Positions 1-11,712 of a stretch of DNA of 64,000 nucleotides are shown here, piece after piece. Numbering within the stretch: position 1 is the first letter of the stretch; each line of letters starts with the position of its first letter. A program made the translations under genes and the position numbers. The stretch lies in the NCBI RefSeq assembly GCF_943734655.1, contig NC_071355.1:208741603-208805602 (forward strand), written 5' to 3'. The notes beneath the pieces were generated by a model. The model made no database searches and had not been told where the DNA came from. It saw nothing but the letters and a program-made list of their open reading frames with translations. This DNA is from Sabethes cyaneus. Lineage: Eukaryota > Arthropoda > Insecta > Diptera > Culicidae.

Positions 1-363
1 GGAGCTGATCGCAATTATGTGCGGTCACGATATTCTGAGAAACTCTATATGCCGCGTTATGGTCAACCGAGAATTAGTGTTCTGCAAAATGGTATTCGGC
101 AAAATGGTTTGTCATGATGGCGAATATTTAAATGCTATCCGCTTTATTTTATCATGCTAAGCAAAATCCTTATGATTAGTATGTGCCACATATAAGCACA
201 ATCCGCCCAGAAGTACACTAGTACCATTTAGTGCTTGAGTTGTTTTCTTCTATGAATTATTTTGAACTGGTAAGGCTCAACCGAAACCTAAAAAAAATCA
301 ATTTATGTTGAAAATCTCTAGATTTTGCATATTTTTCAAAGCAAGCTGGAATGTCCGTTTTTC

Positions 364-690
364 TTTTTCCTTGGACCCTTGTGGTTTACAATAGGATAAC
401 GACCGGGTCCAATATAGGAATTCTAGTGTATTTTGCATGGAGAGGGTCCACTAGTGATGACATTTTTTGCACTATTAACCTTATAGTGGACCCCAACTTG
501 TTGAAAATGTCGATTTTAAGGCATCAATAAAACGCAGCTAAAATTTTATAAACTAAAATGTATGTTATGTTTAGTACTTTCTCTTTTATGTCTCATACCC
601 TCCGATATAAGAAGTACAAGCTAATAAACATCGAAGTTGTACCCGAGGTCCATTATAGTTGAAGGGTCCGCTATAGGTTGACTTACCCTA
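364..690. repeat. Degenerate repeat built on a GGTCCAYTATAG-like motif
   Basis: Variants of GGTCC followed by an A/T-rich TATAG word recur in both orientations (about 373, 406, 446, 484, 648 and 666), with the closest pair facing each other at the two ends. This is the look of a decayed MITE, but I could not define exact termini or a target duplication. The first 360 bases of the window show nothing recognisable. Confidence 0.3.
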
Positions 691-3600
691 TGTTCTTGTC
701 TTTTAAAGTCTTTTAGTGATTGAAATTTCACGATATCGTTTTTCGTCGTAACTAAGTTAAAGTGTGCTTGTGTATAAAATTTCTTAAAATTGTGGAATCT
801 TTAGGCACAAACTTGTACCACAGAACAGAAGTGGAAGTCCGAACGATTCGGCGATCAAAAATGGTAACAGAGTCTCTTTTGCTTTTATTTTTTTATTTTT
901 TGGGAAGGTTTTCGCATAGAAGGGAATAACAGCAATATAAGCAGAACGCTCGCTGCCTATCGCATAGCAGCTTCCACATGCTTTCGTGTGTGCATTCGCA
1001 TGCGTTCGAGTGTTTTCGTGGAAAAAAGTGACTCGCCACCGCCAGGTTCGCTAGTATCTGTAGAAAGTAGCATGTATGTGTTTGAATTTCAACTTCCGCT
1101 TCTGTTCTATGCTTGTACGGTAATTTTGAAATATGCCCAATTCTGTTAGTTTTTAGATAATACCGTTCGTTGGAAGAATCGTTTGTTTTCAGTATTATGT
1201 ATTTAGTTAATAATACCATTGCATAAAGTATCAATACACCTCAACAATAACTTATTACGTCTTAGAGATAGCTGGTCTCTGCGCTACCATTTATATGTTC
1301 AATCTTTAAAATGAGGTTCGACTTTATCTTTCAAATCTACAAAGAGGCCTAACTTTACCGTTTAATAATCGACACCGGCTGGAAAACTCTGCCCACAAAC
1401 CGCAACAACTTCCTAGTCGGTGGGAAAAAATCCATTATTGTTGCGACGGTGTGACGTCTTGGCAATTGTTTCAATTTAACTGTCATTATAAACCACTCTG
1501 CACGATACCATCGCTTGCCCCAAAATCTCATCAAAGTCACGCTAACAAAACATTATTGTCTCGCTTCGCCGCCCCTTCGCTACCGCACGCAACTCATAAA
1601 TCTCGAAATGATTCCCAAATCCGTTTCTATAACTTCCTCTTGTCTTTTTTCTGTTTTGTTCACAGGTAAGAGAACCAGCCCGGGCAGCTTTGGTCGTCCG
1701 CCTGAAATGGTGAGAAAAATGTTTATCTTCAAATCCGGTACACGATTCGCCCGACTCCCGACAAACCTCGCCGCTGCTGCTGGACGTATCGCCGTGTTAA
1801 TCACAATATTAGTTACATCCTGAAAAGGCTACCCCGCGTTCGGTTGGCAACGGGTGCACGTTGCAAAGTTGCGAATTAATTTAATCAATCCAATCCGATG
1901 CGGTATCGCTGCCAGGAAGGGGGGCTGATGCTGCAAACTTTCGCTCCGCACTGGTTGTTACCCGGTTTGCTAAATCGTTGCTTCAAACGCTGGCTGGCTG
2001 GCAGGCTGGCTGAGGCTGGACTGCCCGACGACCAACTGGATGGCCGGCCAGCCCACCAACAACAACGAACCGACAGGTTGACTCTACGATATCGATCACG
2101 CCGCTCTTATGCCGCCGCACGCGGTTATGGATTGTGGGATGCATCCTCGGGCTATAATAGTGATGTCATTTCGATTTGAGGTTGGGTGTCGCCCACTGTC
2201 CATTATTTGGCAACAGGACTCCCAGGTAGGCAAAATATGTTGCCCGTCAGCGTGAAGAGAGATTGCTATTATCGTGATGTATTGTTTTCTTTTTTTGAGT
2301 GTCAAAATGACACTCAAATTGTTCAACCAATCGGTTGGGTGCAAATCAAGTTCGAGAGTCCGAGTGATATAACATGATTGTTGGACAACAAATGAGACGA
2401 AGTGAAAACAAATGGTGCTTGCATTCTAAATAAGATATGTGAAATGTTTATATTGCGTTTCAACCACTTTAAGTACCGCCATTTTAATGGGATTAGCTGA
2501 GTTGCAACATTAAATCTATATTTTAGTATAACTTAATTCTGTTTATAACAAGATTATAATTCACCTCTCGCGGAACTACAACACACTGGTACGCATCCGC
2601 TGGTCGGTATATTTTCAACATTAGCGGATTACCGTCATTTGCATTTTTCCTAGGTTATGAGTCTGGTTCATGACCAGTATTAAACGCACGCATCCACGGC
2701 AAACCCGTATCATCACATTTGCCAACCATCAACAAGCTATAATTATTATCAACTTGCAAACCCGCTCATTTCCATGTTGCAGTCAACTCAACCTGCTCGA
2801 CTGATTGATGCAAATATTCACGCAACCGATTAAGCATAATCACTCCATCCCCCATATCGTGAGATGAGCAGCCGGAGCCGGCACTTTCCGCTTCACATCG
2901 CGCGGTACAAAATAAAAACCGAAGTTTTTCACTTTCATTGCCGATAAAACAGCAATCTGCTCGTGCAGCAGCGACAGCCCGCAACAAGTTGCTCCAGCGT
3001 CAACATGGTAGACAGCACGGCGCACTCGCCAGGTTGCGGAAAAGTGAAATTACTAGCCAGAGGCATTTCCTCTATCCCTACCCTCAACCCATTCCCTTTC
3101 TGACGTGCAGTGGTTCCAATGGATGGATACACGCACGGTGGACCACAGAATCGGCAAGTACAAACCCGCCCCTCGGTCACCATACCGGACATTCGGTAGA
3201 GAAAATTGCAACGTGCAATGTCATCGGCGAAGTGAAAAGAAAGACATCACACGCATCTTTCGTGTGTCTCCTGGGGGGGCAACAACATATAATAACTTAT
3301 CCGTACACAACACCATCACCACGGAACGGAAGGGTAGAAAGACGGTGGATGCTGGATGGGAGAAGATACACAGTCTTGACACCGCAGCTGGAGGCTGATG
3401 GTCAACCGTCGTGACTTGTTGTGATAACTTGTTTTTCTGTGTTTTCGGTGCGGCGAGCTTTTTGTCAGTTGTTGCTTTTCCGATGGGAAGAAAAACCGTG
3501 AAACGGTTTTGAAAAATAAACTTACTTACTAAGGCATATCCTTTTCTTCTTATAAGTACAAAGTAAGTTGTAACTCAACGATGGTTTCTAATCATAATTT

Positions 3601-4595
3601 CATTCCCACTCAAAAAACCAAACTAAATAGTAAAAATAATTTAAATGTAACATTAAGTTACCTTGATTTTTATATTTGTCCCACAATCCAAACCAAATAA
3701 GAAATAAATTGACATTTCGTCATCCTTACTTGTTTCTGAAACTCTTAAAAAAACACTTTCTTCACACGAGAAAGACTGCTGCAATCTGCTAGTTGGATCG
3801 AGCAACGCCGGTCTCTCTTCATCCTTCAAAGATGACACTATCCGTTTTCGTTCGGAATAGCGACGATGGGAACTGGATAAATTTAAACTGAAAAGTTCAA
3901 TAACCTTTTCCAAAAAAAAACACGGTTTAGTGCGCTCGACAAGTGCAGGGTCGGCGTTGCGACATACATAAGTAAGGGTCCGTCGTCGTGCTGATATTGA
4001 TTGGAAAGATTGATTTAACTGTAATGCTTGAGTGAGCATTTACAGAGTACAGATGCTATTTAAGCATGATTTTTGCTGGCGCTTTATGTTATTTTCATAG
4101 TTTTGAACAATGATTTGTCTTTTTTAAAACATTCTGCAAGAAATTTCTAAACGCACGGCAATGCTCCGTGCGATACACCGATTAGATAGTCAAAACTCCA
4201 GCTCTGTTGACTGTTGTCTAGGATTGACTAATTCGATAAATATTCAGAATAGTTTATTGATCTTGAAAAAAAACCAGTCAGCATAGCTAAAATAGAAGCA
4301 GGTGTTTTTACTGTTAGAATTTATAATATAGAAACCTGATATATAGAAAGTCTTAACTATTTCAGAAATAGTTGATAAACAGTTGATAGGACAATCGTTC
4401 CGTTATTTCCGTTATTATCACACCTAAATGTGCGGGAGAAGATCGTATTACTTTTGAATATTTTTTTGCATTATAATCAGACAATAAATATCAAAAGAGT
4501 AACTGATTAGCTGAGAAAGTACTAAGAAAACTGCCATACCCAAATCTACGGTGAAGACTAATGATTTTGTGGTGGCTTAAGGGAAAAAGAGAAAG
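691..4595. other. No gene recognised; apparently intergenic
   Basis: Several open frames of 60-158 codons lie here (for example 2938-3414 on + and 3653-4039 on -). Their composition is low-complexity or Gln/Arg/Ser rich, they have no recognisable domain, and overlapping frames are equally open, so I treat them as chance. The stretch 1500-3400 is more GC-rich than its surroundings, with GGCTGGCTGG-type runs near 1990-2050, and could hold regulatory DNA or an untranslated exon. Nothing decides this from sequence alone. Confidence 0.4.
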
Positions 4596-4681
4596 CTGCG
4601 TCAACGCGTCCGTCAGCGTTATTCTGACAGTTTTCCCATGGGTTTACTGTCAAATTGACGCTGACGGATGCGTTGACGCAG
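4596..4681. repeat. 86-bp hairpin (inverted repeat, about 33-bp arms)
   Basis: The left arm CTGCGTCAACGCGTCCGTCA is answered by the right arm TGACGGATGCGTTGACGCAG with one mismatch in the outer 20 bases. Pairing continues inward with a few more mismatches to a short loop near CCCATGGG. It could be a tiny palindromic MITE; no clear target duplication is seen. About 600 bases to its right contain no recognisable feature. Confidence 0.75.
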
Positions 4682-5282
4682 TATTCTTTTTGGTCCTTTA
4701 CTAGTCAAGTAACAACATGTCACAAATGAATTGAAAATTGAAAAGGTGTTTACTCAATGAGCTCCACTTAAAAATTCAAATATGAAAACTAAAACATTAG
4801 TCGAAACAATGTAGTTACTATAGTTGTTTTGTCTTTGAGAAACCGTGACGAAGACGATTCCATGAACTCAGTTTTTAAAAGCGCGAAAAATCAATTTACT
4901 TTTCATCCAGCGCACATTCTACTACGGCTCGACAGACAATCATCAAAATGTAAACTGCTTTCTATTTACAGCGGTCCTTCGAATAAAGTGGTTTTGATTA
5001 AGAACGTTTCCAATAAGGACGGTCTCGAGTGATTCCATTAAGGCGGTCGAACGTCTTTATTGGAGTCAATGTAGCAACTGGGATTTGACTTGATTGGTTC
5101 CTACATGGAATAACTCATGGTCCTGACCGCATAGAACATTGCGGTCTTCGCGAAGGTTATTCATATGACTTCCGCCTTCAAGAATGTATGGAAAAAAGTG
5201 CAGAATTGTCTCACTACTTTAAAACTATGAGAAATAATTAACTTCAAGACTCAACTTTTTTCTCTCCCTGCTTGTTTGTTCG

Positions 5283-5720
5283 ATTTTATCGACGACTAGC
5301 TGATTGCCCGGGGCCCTTGTCACTCAGTCACTTGCACATCTGTTTTTGAAACGAAAACTCTCATAATGTAAGAAACAAAACCCTTTTTTCATTTGAATCT
5401 ATCTACTCCCTTTGCCAGTTCCTCTCACGTTGTCCCCCAACCACTTGTAAATTTGTCTTCTTCTCGGTAATCCCTATAAATCGACACAAAGCCTTTTTTA
5501 CGTTTTTGAACCTCCCTTATTTTAGTGGCCACCCTATTCCCCCTTTCAGAAATAAAACAACTTTTACAACTGCTATCCTTCCAAATGCAAGGGAAACGCA
5601 CCCCTTTACCCATTTGAACCTTTCTTGCCCCTCGAAAGAGACCGGCTCCCTCTTTTATTAACCCCCCGGTGCTGATTTTTTATGTCATAAACTATGTGTT
5701 TGACAAACAACGTTTGATGA
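5283..5720 (+). repeat. Dispersed CT-rich repeat, copy 1
   Basis: It begins CTAGCTGATTGCCCGGGGCC and ends in a module containing GTGCTGATTTTTTATG. The whole stretch matches the reverse complement of 11590-12075, sharing the words CCACTTGTAAATYTGTC, CCTTTTTTACGTTTTT and GAAACRCACCCCTTTACCC. It has no coding capacity, and the in-frame ORFs are accidental. The family resembles non-autonomous repeats common in mosquitoes, but I cannot assign its class. Confidence 0.7.
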
Positions 5721-5895
5721 AGAACAGAAGCTCCGGAGCTAAGGCGCAACATACATTCATACTCACGTTCCTCGTCCTCCTACATGTCGGTTCCTTCCCT
5801 ACTAGCACGGTTGTTACAAAGTTGTTATGGTAACCGAAATATGACTAATTTCAGTCGTAATCCGGTTGCTTCAACGAAATGCACCTAAAGTGTAC

Positions 5896-6270
5896 TACAG
5901 GGATACCTCGATATAAGACAATTTATAATTTCTAAAAGTTGCCTTATATCGAAATTGTCTTATATCGAAACATGCTTTTTTCAAAAAAAAATTGCATTAG
6001 CGGTCGCAAGCTTTGCTCTGTGTTATGTGTTTACGGTTTTTGAACTATTTATTATTGTTTAAACTATTGGTTTTTTACTATTTTTGGGGTTATTTTGAAA
6101 TAATGAACATCTTCATGGCACCGATTTCAGAATGGAAAATCAGCTCTGGTATCGTTATCAGCTATGTCAAAGGGATTTGTTTCGATATAAGACAAAATTG
6201 TCTTATATCGAATTGTCTTATATCGAGGTTGTTTTATAACGAGGCTGTCTTATATCGAGGTATACCTGTA
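5896..6270. mobile_element. Tigger/pogo-like MITE
   Basis: The ends are TACAGGGATACCTCGATATA at left and TATATCGAGGTATACCTGTA at right, an inverted repeat with one mismatch in the outer 20 bases. Each end starts or finishes with TA, the target used by Tc1/mariner-pogo elements. The words CTTATATCGA and TCGATATAAG recur internally in both orientations. The start CAGGGATACCTCG resembles Tigger/pogo termini. There is no transposase. The short open frame crossing it is accidental. Confidence 0.85.
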
Positions 6271-6378
6271 CTTGGGTTCCCAGTCAGGTTCCACGTCTGT
6301 CACGTAGCTAATTATGCATCGGTTTACTCAATGAAAATCACTATAATGGAAACAAAACAGAGATTTAATTACCATATA

Positions 6379-7343
6379 GGGGAATTGTGTATAACGTGCC
6401 CCCCTGGCCAATGTGCCCCCCTTCGTTTTTCCCTAAACAAGCGAAATTAAAATGCAAAACCACCCAGAAACCATAGTATTTGATGGAACTAGCCTACTAT
6501 GCAAGTATGACAGTTGTCACATGCTGTAAAACAAATCAAAAATAAATTTGTTTTTGATCAGCTTCCGATGTAACTTTTGGCGTCGTTTCCATAAGCAATT
6601 TTCTTGTCAAAATCTGTAAATAACCGGCTGTTGCGATTCGGTTGCGTAAAGTGAACTTCAAAAAGACATCCCTGCCAAAAATAACGGTTTGAAACGCTTG
6701 ATTTGCTTTAGCATTTAATATTTTTTCAAATAATTAAAAGCAGGCCAATATGCCCCACTTGCGGTGGTACAATTTGCCCCCTTTGCAAATGTGGCTATAA
6801 ACATAGGTAAACAGATCTAAGTTGAAGTCAATTGCCATTATTTAATTCAATTAGTATTGTAGAGTAACCGTGGTGGGAATAATTTATTACCAACGCCAAA
6901 TTCCAGGTAATTCAACTACGTGGTACAAAATGCCACAGCTGCAGTATAATGTGCCCCATGCAGAAAAGAAAAAGTGCACCAGAAGGCCGAAACTAGGTTT
7001 ATTTTATATAAAAATACGATATTTTGAAAACAAAGGAAATAGTTTTACTTTCTACAAAGTAGAGTTGGTCTGTCACTGGTAGAAATACTCAAATTACCGC
7101 ATTGGGCATATGATACCGCAGGTGGGGCATTTTACCCCGCGCAGACGAGAAACACTACATTTAGGTGCTTTTATTAAATAATTCCTAGCATATTTATTCC
7201 ACAATCATAAATGAAATAAACGATTGCAATTGGTAGTCAGCTTAATTACCAATATATACTCGTAGTTGTAATGTTAATTTGGGGAAGCATAACGGAGATA
7301 TATCCATTTATTCTTAGGGGGGACACATTATACACATTTCCCC
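6379..7343. mobile_element. 965-bp MITE with GGGGAATTGTGTATAA ends, TA target
   Basis: The left end GGGGAATTGTGTATAACGTG pairs with the right end CACATTATACACATTTCCCC; TA dinucleotides flank both sides. Internal runs of 'GTGCCCC' and 'TTTGCCCCC' repeat near both ends. Both sides of a second copy occur at 45703-45811 and 48414-48672, which confirms this is a mobile family. There is no coding capacity beyond chance frames. Confidence 0.85.
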
Positions 7344-7364
7344 TATTCATCCTCGGTGGAATGC

Positions 7365-8064
7365 CCCTCTTTTCTCAAAGTCAGTTGCACAACTGCAATC
7401 GATTAAATGCAAGAGAAACGCAACCCGTTTTACTTATTTAGATCTCTCGCCCATTGTCAGGTATTCCCCCCTTTTGTCAACTTCCCAGTGCTGATTCCCT
7501 AATGACTAGGAACATTTGTGCCAAGTTTGATGAAGAATTTTTCAGGTATTTCGGTGTTATGGCCTTCCCCCTGTTATGAACCCCCTCCTCCTGTTATGCC
7601 CCCTGAGTTCTGATTCCCTTATGCCAAGGAACATGTGTGCCAAATTTGATGAAGAACCGTCCTGGTGTTTCGCAGTCAAGACCTCCCCCCCTGTTATGAA
7701 CCACCACCCTCCTCCTCTTCTCGTCAACCCTTCAGTGCTGATTCCCTTATGTCAGGGAACATGTATGTCAACCCAAGCAACAATCTGAGTTTTATTGTAC
7801 TCTTATGGTGGTCTTCCAGACCAATTTTGGTCTTGAATGCCATCATAAGAGCGTAAACAAACCCAAATTGTTATTTGAGAAGTTTGACGAAGAACCGTCC
7901 AGGCATTTCGGAGTTATGGACCTCCCCCCTCTTATCAACCTCGCAGTGCTGATTCTCTTATATCAAGGAACATGTGTGCCAAGTTTGGTAGAGATCGGTG
8001 AACGCGTTCTTGAGTTATGGTGGAATATACAACCATACAAACATACTCACGCTCACTTTTATAT
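7365..8064 (+). repeat. Dispersed CT-rich repeat, modular copy 2
   Basis: Three or four imperfect modules each contain GTGCTGATTCCCTTATG, then AACATGTGTGCCAAGTTTGA and GAAGAACCGTCCAGG. The 3' end is TTATGGTGGAATATACAACC followed by an ATATATATAG tail. The same words occur inverted at 11300-11660. The tail followed by A/T simple sequence suggests a retroposed or rolling-circle end, but the class is unresolved. A small hairpin MITE interrupts it at 7772. Confidence 0.65.
7772..7879. mobile_element. ~108-bp hairpin MITE, CCCAAGCAACAAT ends
   Basis: Nearly the whole element is self-complementary: left CCCAAGCAACAATCTGAG and TCTTATGGTGGTCTTCCAGA pair with the right half (GACCAATTTTGGTCTTGAAT marks the tip; the end is AAATTGTTATTTGAG). 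It interrupts the GCCAAGTTTGA module of the surrounding repeat, seen intact at 7630-7660. Its termini resemble the CCAAGTAACAATTC ends of the 2-kb element at 53773-55848. Confidence 0.65.
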
Positions 8065-8065
8065 A

Positions 8066-8713
8066 TATAGATGCATATTATAACCGAACACTACAGCTGT
8101 AGCACATTTTTCCAACACAGATATCAAATTCGCCAGGGTTTAATCGTCTCGCAGTAAAGAATTTGCGATCTGTTGGGACAACGAACTTGTGTCATTTGTT
8201 CTGGCACACTTCCCTAACACAGACCTCAAATTGGACTAAGTTTAATCGCGCTCGTAAGAAATCTGTTGGCACGAGGGGACTTTGTCACTCTTTCTGGTGT
8301 ACCTCCCAAGCAAGAACATCAAATTGATCTAGGTTTAATCGCGGTGCTAAGAAAACTTATTGAAATGAGGAAACTTGGTCACTTGTTTTGGCTTACTTCC
8401 CAAGCACAGATATCAAATTGGTATAGGTTTAGATCCTCGTAAAGAACCTTCCGACCAATCACGAAGTGAGAATTCTGGTAAAACATAGGTTCATTATTTT
8501 CAATTTTTCAATAGTTCAACATCAAAAATCCATACTTTTCTTCATTTGGGCCAATTCTTAGGAGATTTTCCAATCGATTGGTGTAAGAATATTGAAAATC
8601 GTTCCGGAAACTACTAAGCTATTAGCGTTCAAAACCTGACCACTTTTCGAGAAAGATTTGTTGGAATGACACCCTATACCAGCTACCTTCCTGAAAGACG
8701 TAATCCTACGTCA
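8066..8713 (-). mobile_element. Modular MITE with GACGTAGGACTACGTC end, truncated copy
   Basis: It is the reverse complement of 25801-26465 over its whole length. It holds about four ~100-bp modules sharing the words TTGATATCTGTGCTTGGGAA and GATTAAACCTAG (read on -). The end at 8698-8713 carries the GACGTAGGATTACGTC word. The distal end present at 26830 in the other copy is missing here. No transposase is encoded. Confidence 0.75.
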
Positions 8714-8999
8714 AAATCCATCGTGCTAATCTACTATCTATTAATGCTATTTTCTCAGTGGGCAGAAAATCCCACCTACTCACTTATTCCATGGATCTCA
8801 GTCACGTGCACACATTTCCAGCTACTTTCTAAACATTCTTAGCGATTCATGAAAAATTATATAAAAATTATGAAATTGGTTTGAAAAATCAAGTGGCAAA
8901 AAAATTTTGTGGGATGTAAACCATTTTTTTATAAAATTAATTGTCTGCGGGCTCTACTGCCAAAAGAACTCGTGAAATGGGTGTAACTATTGAGTGGTG

Positions 9000-9473
9000 A
9001 AGAACAGTAGCCCAGGAAGCTGCCGGAAGTCCGCCTTGACGTAAGTCTCATCATGTATGATGAGAAAATGAGGCTTCGTCAGCATCTGGGTGTCCCAGCG
9101 TCCAGGTTCGTGACTTTCCCACCGTATTTTGCCGTTCGTCCCGATTTGGAGCCTTCTGTCCCTCCCGGTATTTGACTCTTTGAACGAAAGACTTGGACAG
9201 ATTCAACTTTTTGGCCACATCCCTGACTGAAGTATGGGGATTCCGCTTAAACGCTTTCACGACACGCTTGTGATCCTGATCGCTAATAGAACATCCATTA
9301 TGGCCGCATTTCTCCTTCCGTTCGATGCTCAGAGTTGCATAGTAACGTTTAATCACACGACTCACCGTTGACTGCACGATTTCGAGTTGTTTTCCGATGG
9401 GAGAATTTTCCAGGCGCTTGCGCAAAACAAATTTGCGACATTGCTGTGACTGGGGAGGTGCCATTTTTTCCAA
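9000..9473 (-). pseudogene. Tc1/mariner (ITmD37E-like) transposase fragment
   Basis: A transposase catalyses cut-and-paste movement of its own element in the nucleus. This - strand frame starts at 9473 and encodes the paired helix-turn-helix DNA-binding half: first HTH around IVQSTVSRVIKRYY, second around VRDVAKKLNLSKSFVQRVKY. After a frameshift near residue 130 a second frame reads HFLIIHDETYVKADF, the first catalytic Asp motif of this family (usually DDETY). The rest of the DDE domain is absent. It is a dead remnant, similar in design to the copy at 10786-11302 but quite diverged from it. Family placement rests on the HTH pair and the DETYVKADF word. Confidence 0.8.
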
Positions 9474-9639
9474 TTTTCAAAAAACTGACAGTGATAAAAG
9501 TAAACAATACACTCTTAACTACTTCTTCCCAAATTTTCAAGAGAAAATGCCCAATGGATAATTTTATGCAGCGTTTTTTCCGTGATGCAATTTGATATGG
9601 AACACCATTTACTTCTTCTGAGTTATTTCTACAAGAAGA

Positions 9640-9980
9640 GCGAATTCTATTTTTTGATGAAGTTACTAATTTAGGTGTAATGTTTACATCTCAGCTTAAA
9701 TGGAATGCTCATGCAAATTTCCAGTGTGGCAAAATATATGGCAAGCTGAAGCAACTGTATTCCAAGTCAAAGTTGTAGCTTCTCAATTCATCATTAATGT
9801 CACATTTTGTTTATTCACTTTTTGACAGTTCTTCTGTAGGACTCGTAAACAAATTTCCTTTAGCGTTAAATAGGGTTTATTTCTAATTCCCGTCGTAGTA
9901 AGTAAAACCATTCTAATTTTCATCATTTGTTGGATGGATTTAATGAACACTCTAAAAGTTCTTGTGCTGATTTGACGAAA
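9640..9980 (+). pseudogene. CR1/L2-like LINE reverse-transcriptase scrap
   Basis: The + frame reads EEVTNLGV-like sequence: DEVTNLGVMFTSQLKWNAHA followed by GKIYGKLKQLYSKS. This matches the conserved late-RT block (NLGV-F...L-W..H......K.YG.L..L) of CR1/L2/jockey-type non-LTR retrotransposons. Stops follow, and downstream SLFDSSSVGLVNKFPLALNR-type residues suggest the element continued. No upstream catalytic FADD motif is present. Too short to name the clade. Confidence 0.55.
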
Positions 9981-10529
9981 ACATACTTACCTTCCGATCC
10001 GTGAACTTTGAAATTACTGAAAAGCGATTATCAGAGCATATTTTTGAAATTACGTAACTGACTCTATTGCTTAAATTCGTCGTACCGTTTTAAAATCCGT
10101 TCATCAAAATTTTTCATCGTCCATACTAAAAATCACAACAATGCTTACGGAGCTAACGCGCATGTATTTGTGTAGGACGGCATGACAAATGTTATTCTGC
10201 AAAATTTCTGCAGGTCAGGCTAGTTTTCCTGGCTGTAGAATAACGACAATGCCTTGCATGAGTTATTTTCATTTATGAATAACGGAAATTAAAACGATTA
10301 GTCGACATTGTCTTCTTCGTCGCACGAAAAAACGTAGGAAATTTGGCTGGTAGAACTTCTTTAATGATAAAAAGCATTTAACAACAAACTAAAATATTAG
10401 GAATTAACAAGTTTTGCATTGTGTGCAACATTCGTTGGATAGGGCGGAAATAGGCAATTACGACGAAGCAGCAACATACCCTACATGTGTGAGATATGTA
10501 TATAATCTTTCTAGATTTTCCCATGTTTC

Positions 10530-10620
10530 TCATCTAGATAAGTCTCTGCTAGGCTGCACCTTTTCGGATTCTTGCAAACATAGATCCTGTGTAGCAATAT
10601 TCGAGATAAAGCTTACGAAA
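10530..10620 (+). repeat. Short repeat shared with 53222-53295
   Basis: GATAAGTCTCTGCTAGGCTG and CACCTTTTCGGA here correspond to GATAAGCCGCTGTTAGGTTG and CACCTTCTCGGA at 53222-53255. The shared block continues for about 70 bases. It lies just upstream of the transposase at 10786, so it may mark the 5' part of that element family. Confidence 0.45.
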
Positions 10621-10785
10621 ACGCCATTGTGGCCATTCTAAATTGGAACAAACTTTTGCTTATATTGCGGCGCTCTTGGTGGACGGATTTGGAAGTTCTT
10701 GGCGCTCACGTGTCGGAAATTTTGTTAACATCACCTATGAATTTTTGACATTCCGCAAAACGACTATATTTTGTAAACAAACAAC

Positions 10786-11302
10786 ATGGAAGCCGAAAGA
10801 AGGGAAAAACTTGTGCACAGTTATTTGGAAAATGCATTGTGGTATGCATCTAGGCTAGCTAAACAGCTGAAATTGCCCAGAAATACCGTATGGCGCGTTA
10901 TCAAACGGTATAAGGAAACATTGACGACAATTCGGAAGCCTCAGGCTAATCATCGGAGTGAAACTGTCAAGCGGAAACTGCGTGGTAAGATTTTGAAGAC
11001 CATCAAGAGGAATCCCAATCTGTCGGACCGTAATTTGGCCAGAAAATTCGGTGCTGCCCTTAGTACCGTGAGGAGAATTCGACTCCGGGAAGGAATCAAG
11101 TCGTATCGAGCTAGCAAACAGCCAAAACGAACCATGAAATAGAATGGTGTGGTCAAAATCCGTGCTGGAAAGCTATACGACCGGGTGCTAACCAAGTTCG
11201 ACGGGTGTCTTCTGATGGACGATGAAACCTATGTTAAGGCTGACTTCGGGTAAATGCCAGGTCAAAAATTTTATTTGGCAACGGCCCAGGGGGATGTTCC
11301 AG
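10786..11302 (+). pseudogene. Tc1/mariner (ITmD37E-like) transposase, 5' half
   Basis: The ATG at 10786 opens 118 codons with two helix-turn-helix motifs: LAKQLKLPRNTVWRVIKRYK near residue 30 and NLARKFGAALSTVRRIRLRE near residue 80. A TAG at 11140 interrupts the frame. Directly after it the same frame continues NGVVKIRAGKLYDRVLTKFD and then LLMDDETYVKADF, with the first catalytic Asp in the DDETY context of mosquito ITm transposases, then another stop and FYLATAQGDVPG. The element stops at ~11302 where a dispersed repeat begins, so the second and third catalytic residues are missing. Non-functional. The closest relative in the window is the - strand remnant at 9000-9473. Confidence 0.85.
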
Positions 11303-11680
11303 GCCAAACTTGGCACATGTACCTTGGCATAAGGGAATCAGCATTGGGGGGCTAACAAAAGGGGTGGTGGGATATAAATCTCATCCCAAGGAGGGGAGGT
11401 CCCAATAAGTAAAAGGAGTTGCGTTTAGATCGATTGCAGTTGCGCTGGTGGCTGGGAGACAATAAGGCAGAAGGATCATGGGGATTTTTGGAGAGCAAAC
11501 AGATGCATAATAGCCTACGCGACAGAAGAAGGAGCTAACTGGGGGGAGCCAACAGGGGAGATGGGAAGGAGTGTGAACATGAATGTATGTTCCGCCATAA
11601 CTCCGAAACGCCTGGACGGTTCTTCATCAAACTTAACACACATGTTTTTGTCATAAAAAAATCAGCGCTGGTTGGTTTAC

Positions 11681-11712
<32 letters not shown>

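Noticed and set aside
2938..3414. 158-codon + frame
   Set aside because: No recognisable domain, overlapping open frames on both strands, no splice or start support; GC-rich intergenic sequence explains it.
3653..4039. 128-codon - frame
   Set aside because: No motif or family resemblance, no neighbouring exon; cannot be distinguished from chance.
6013..6450. 145-codon + frame
   Set aside because: It spans the Tigger-like MITE and the start of the next MITE, so the frame is accidental.
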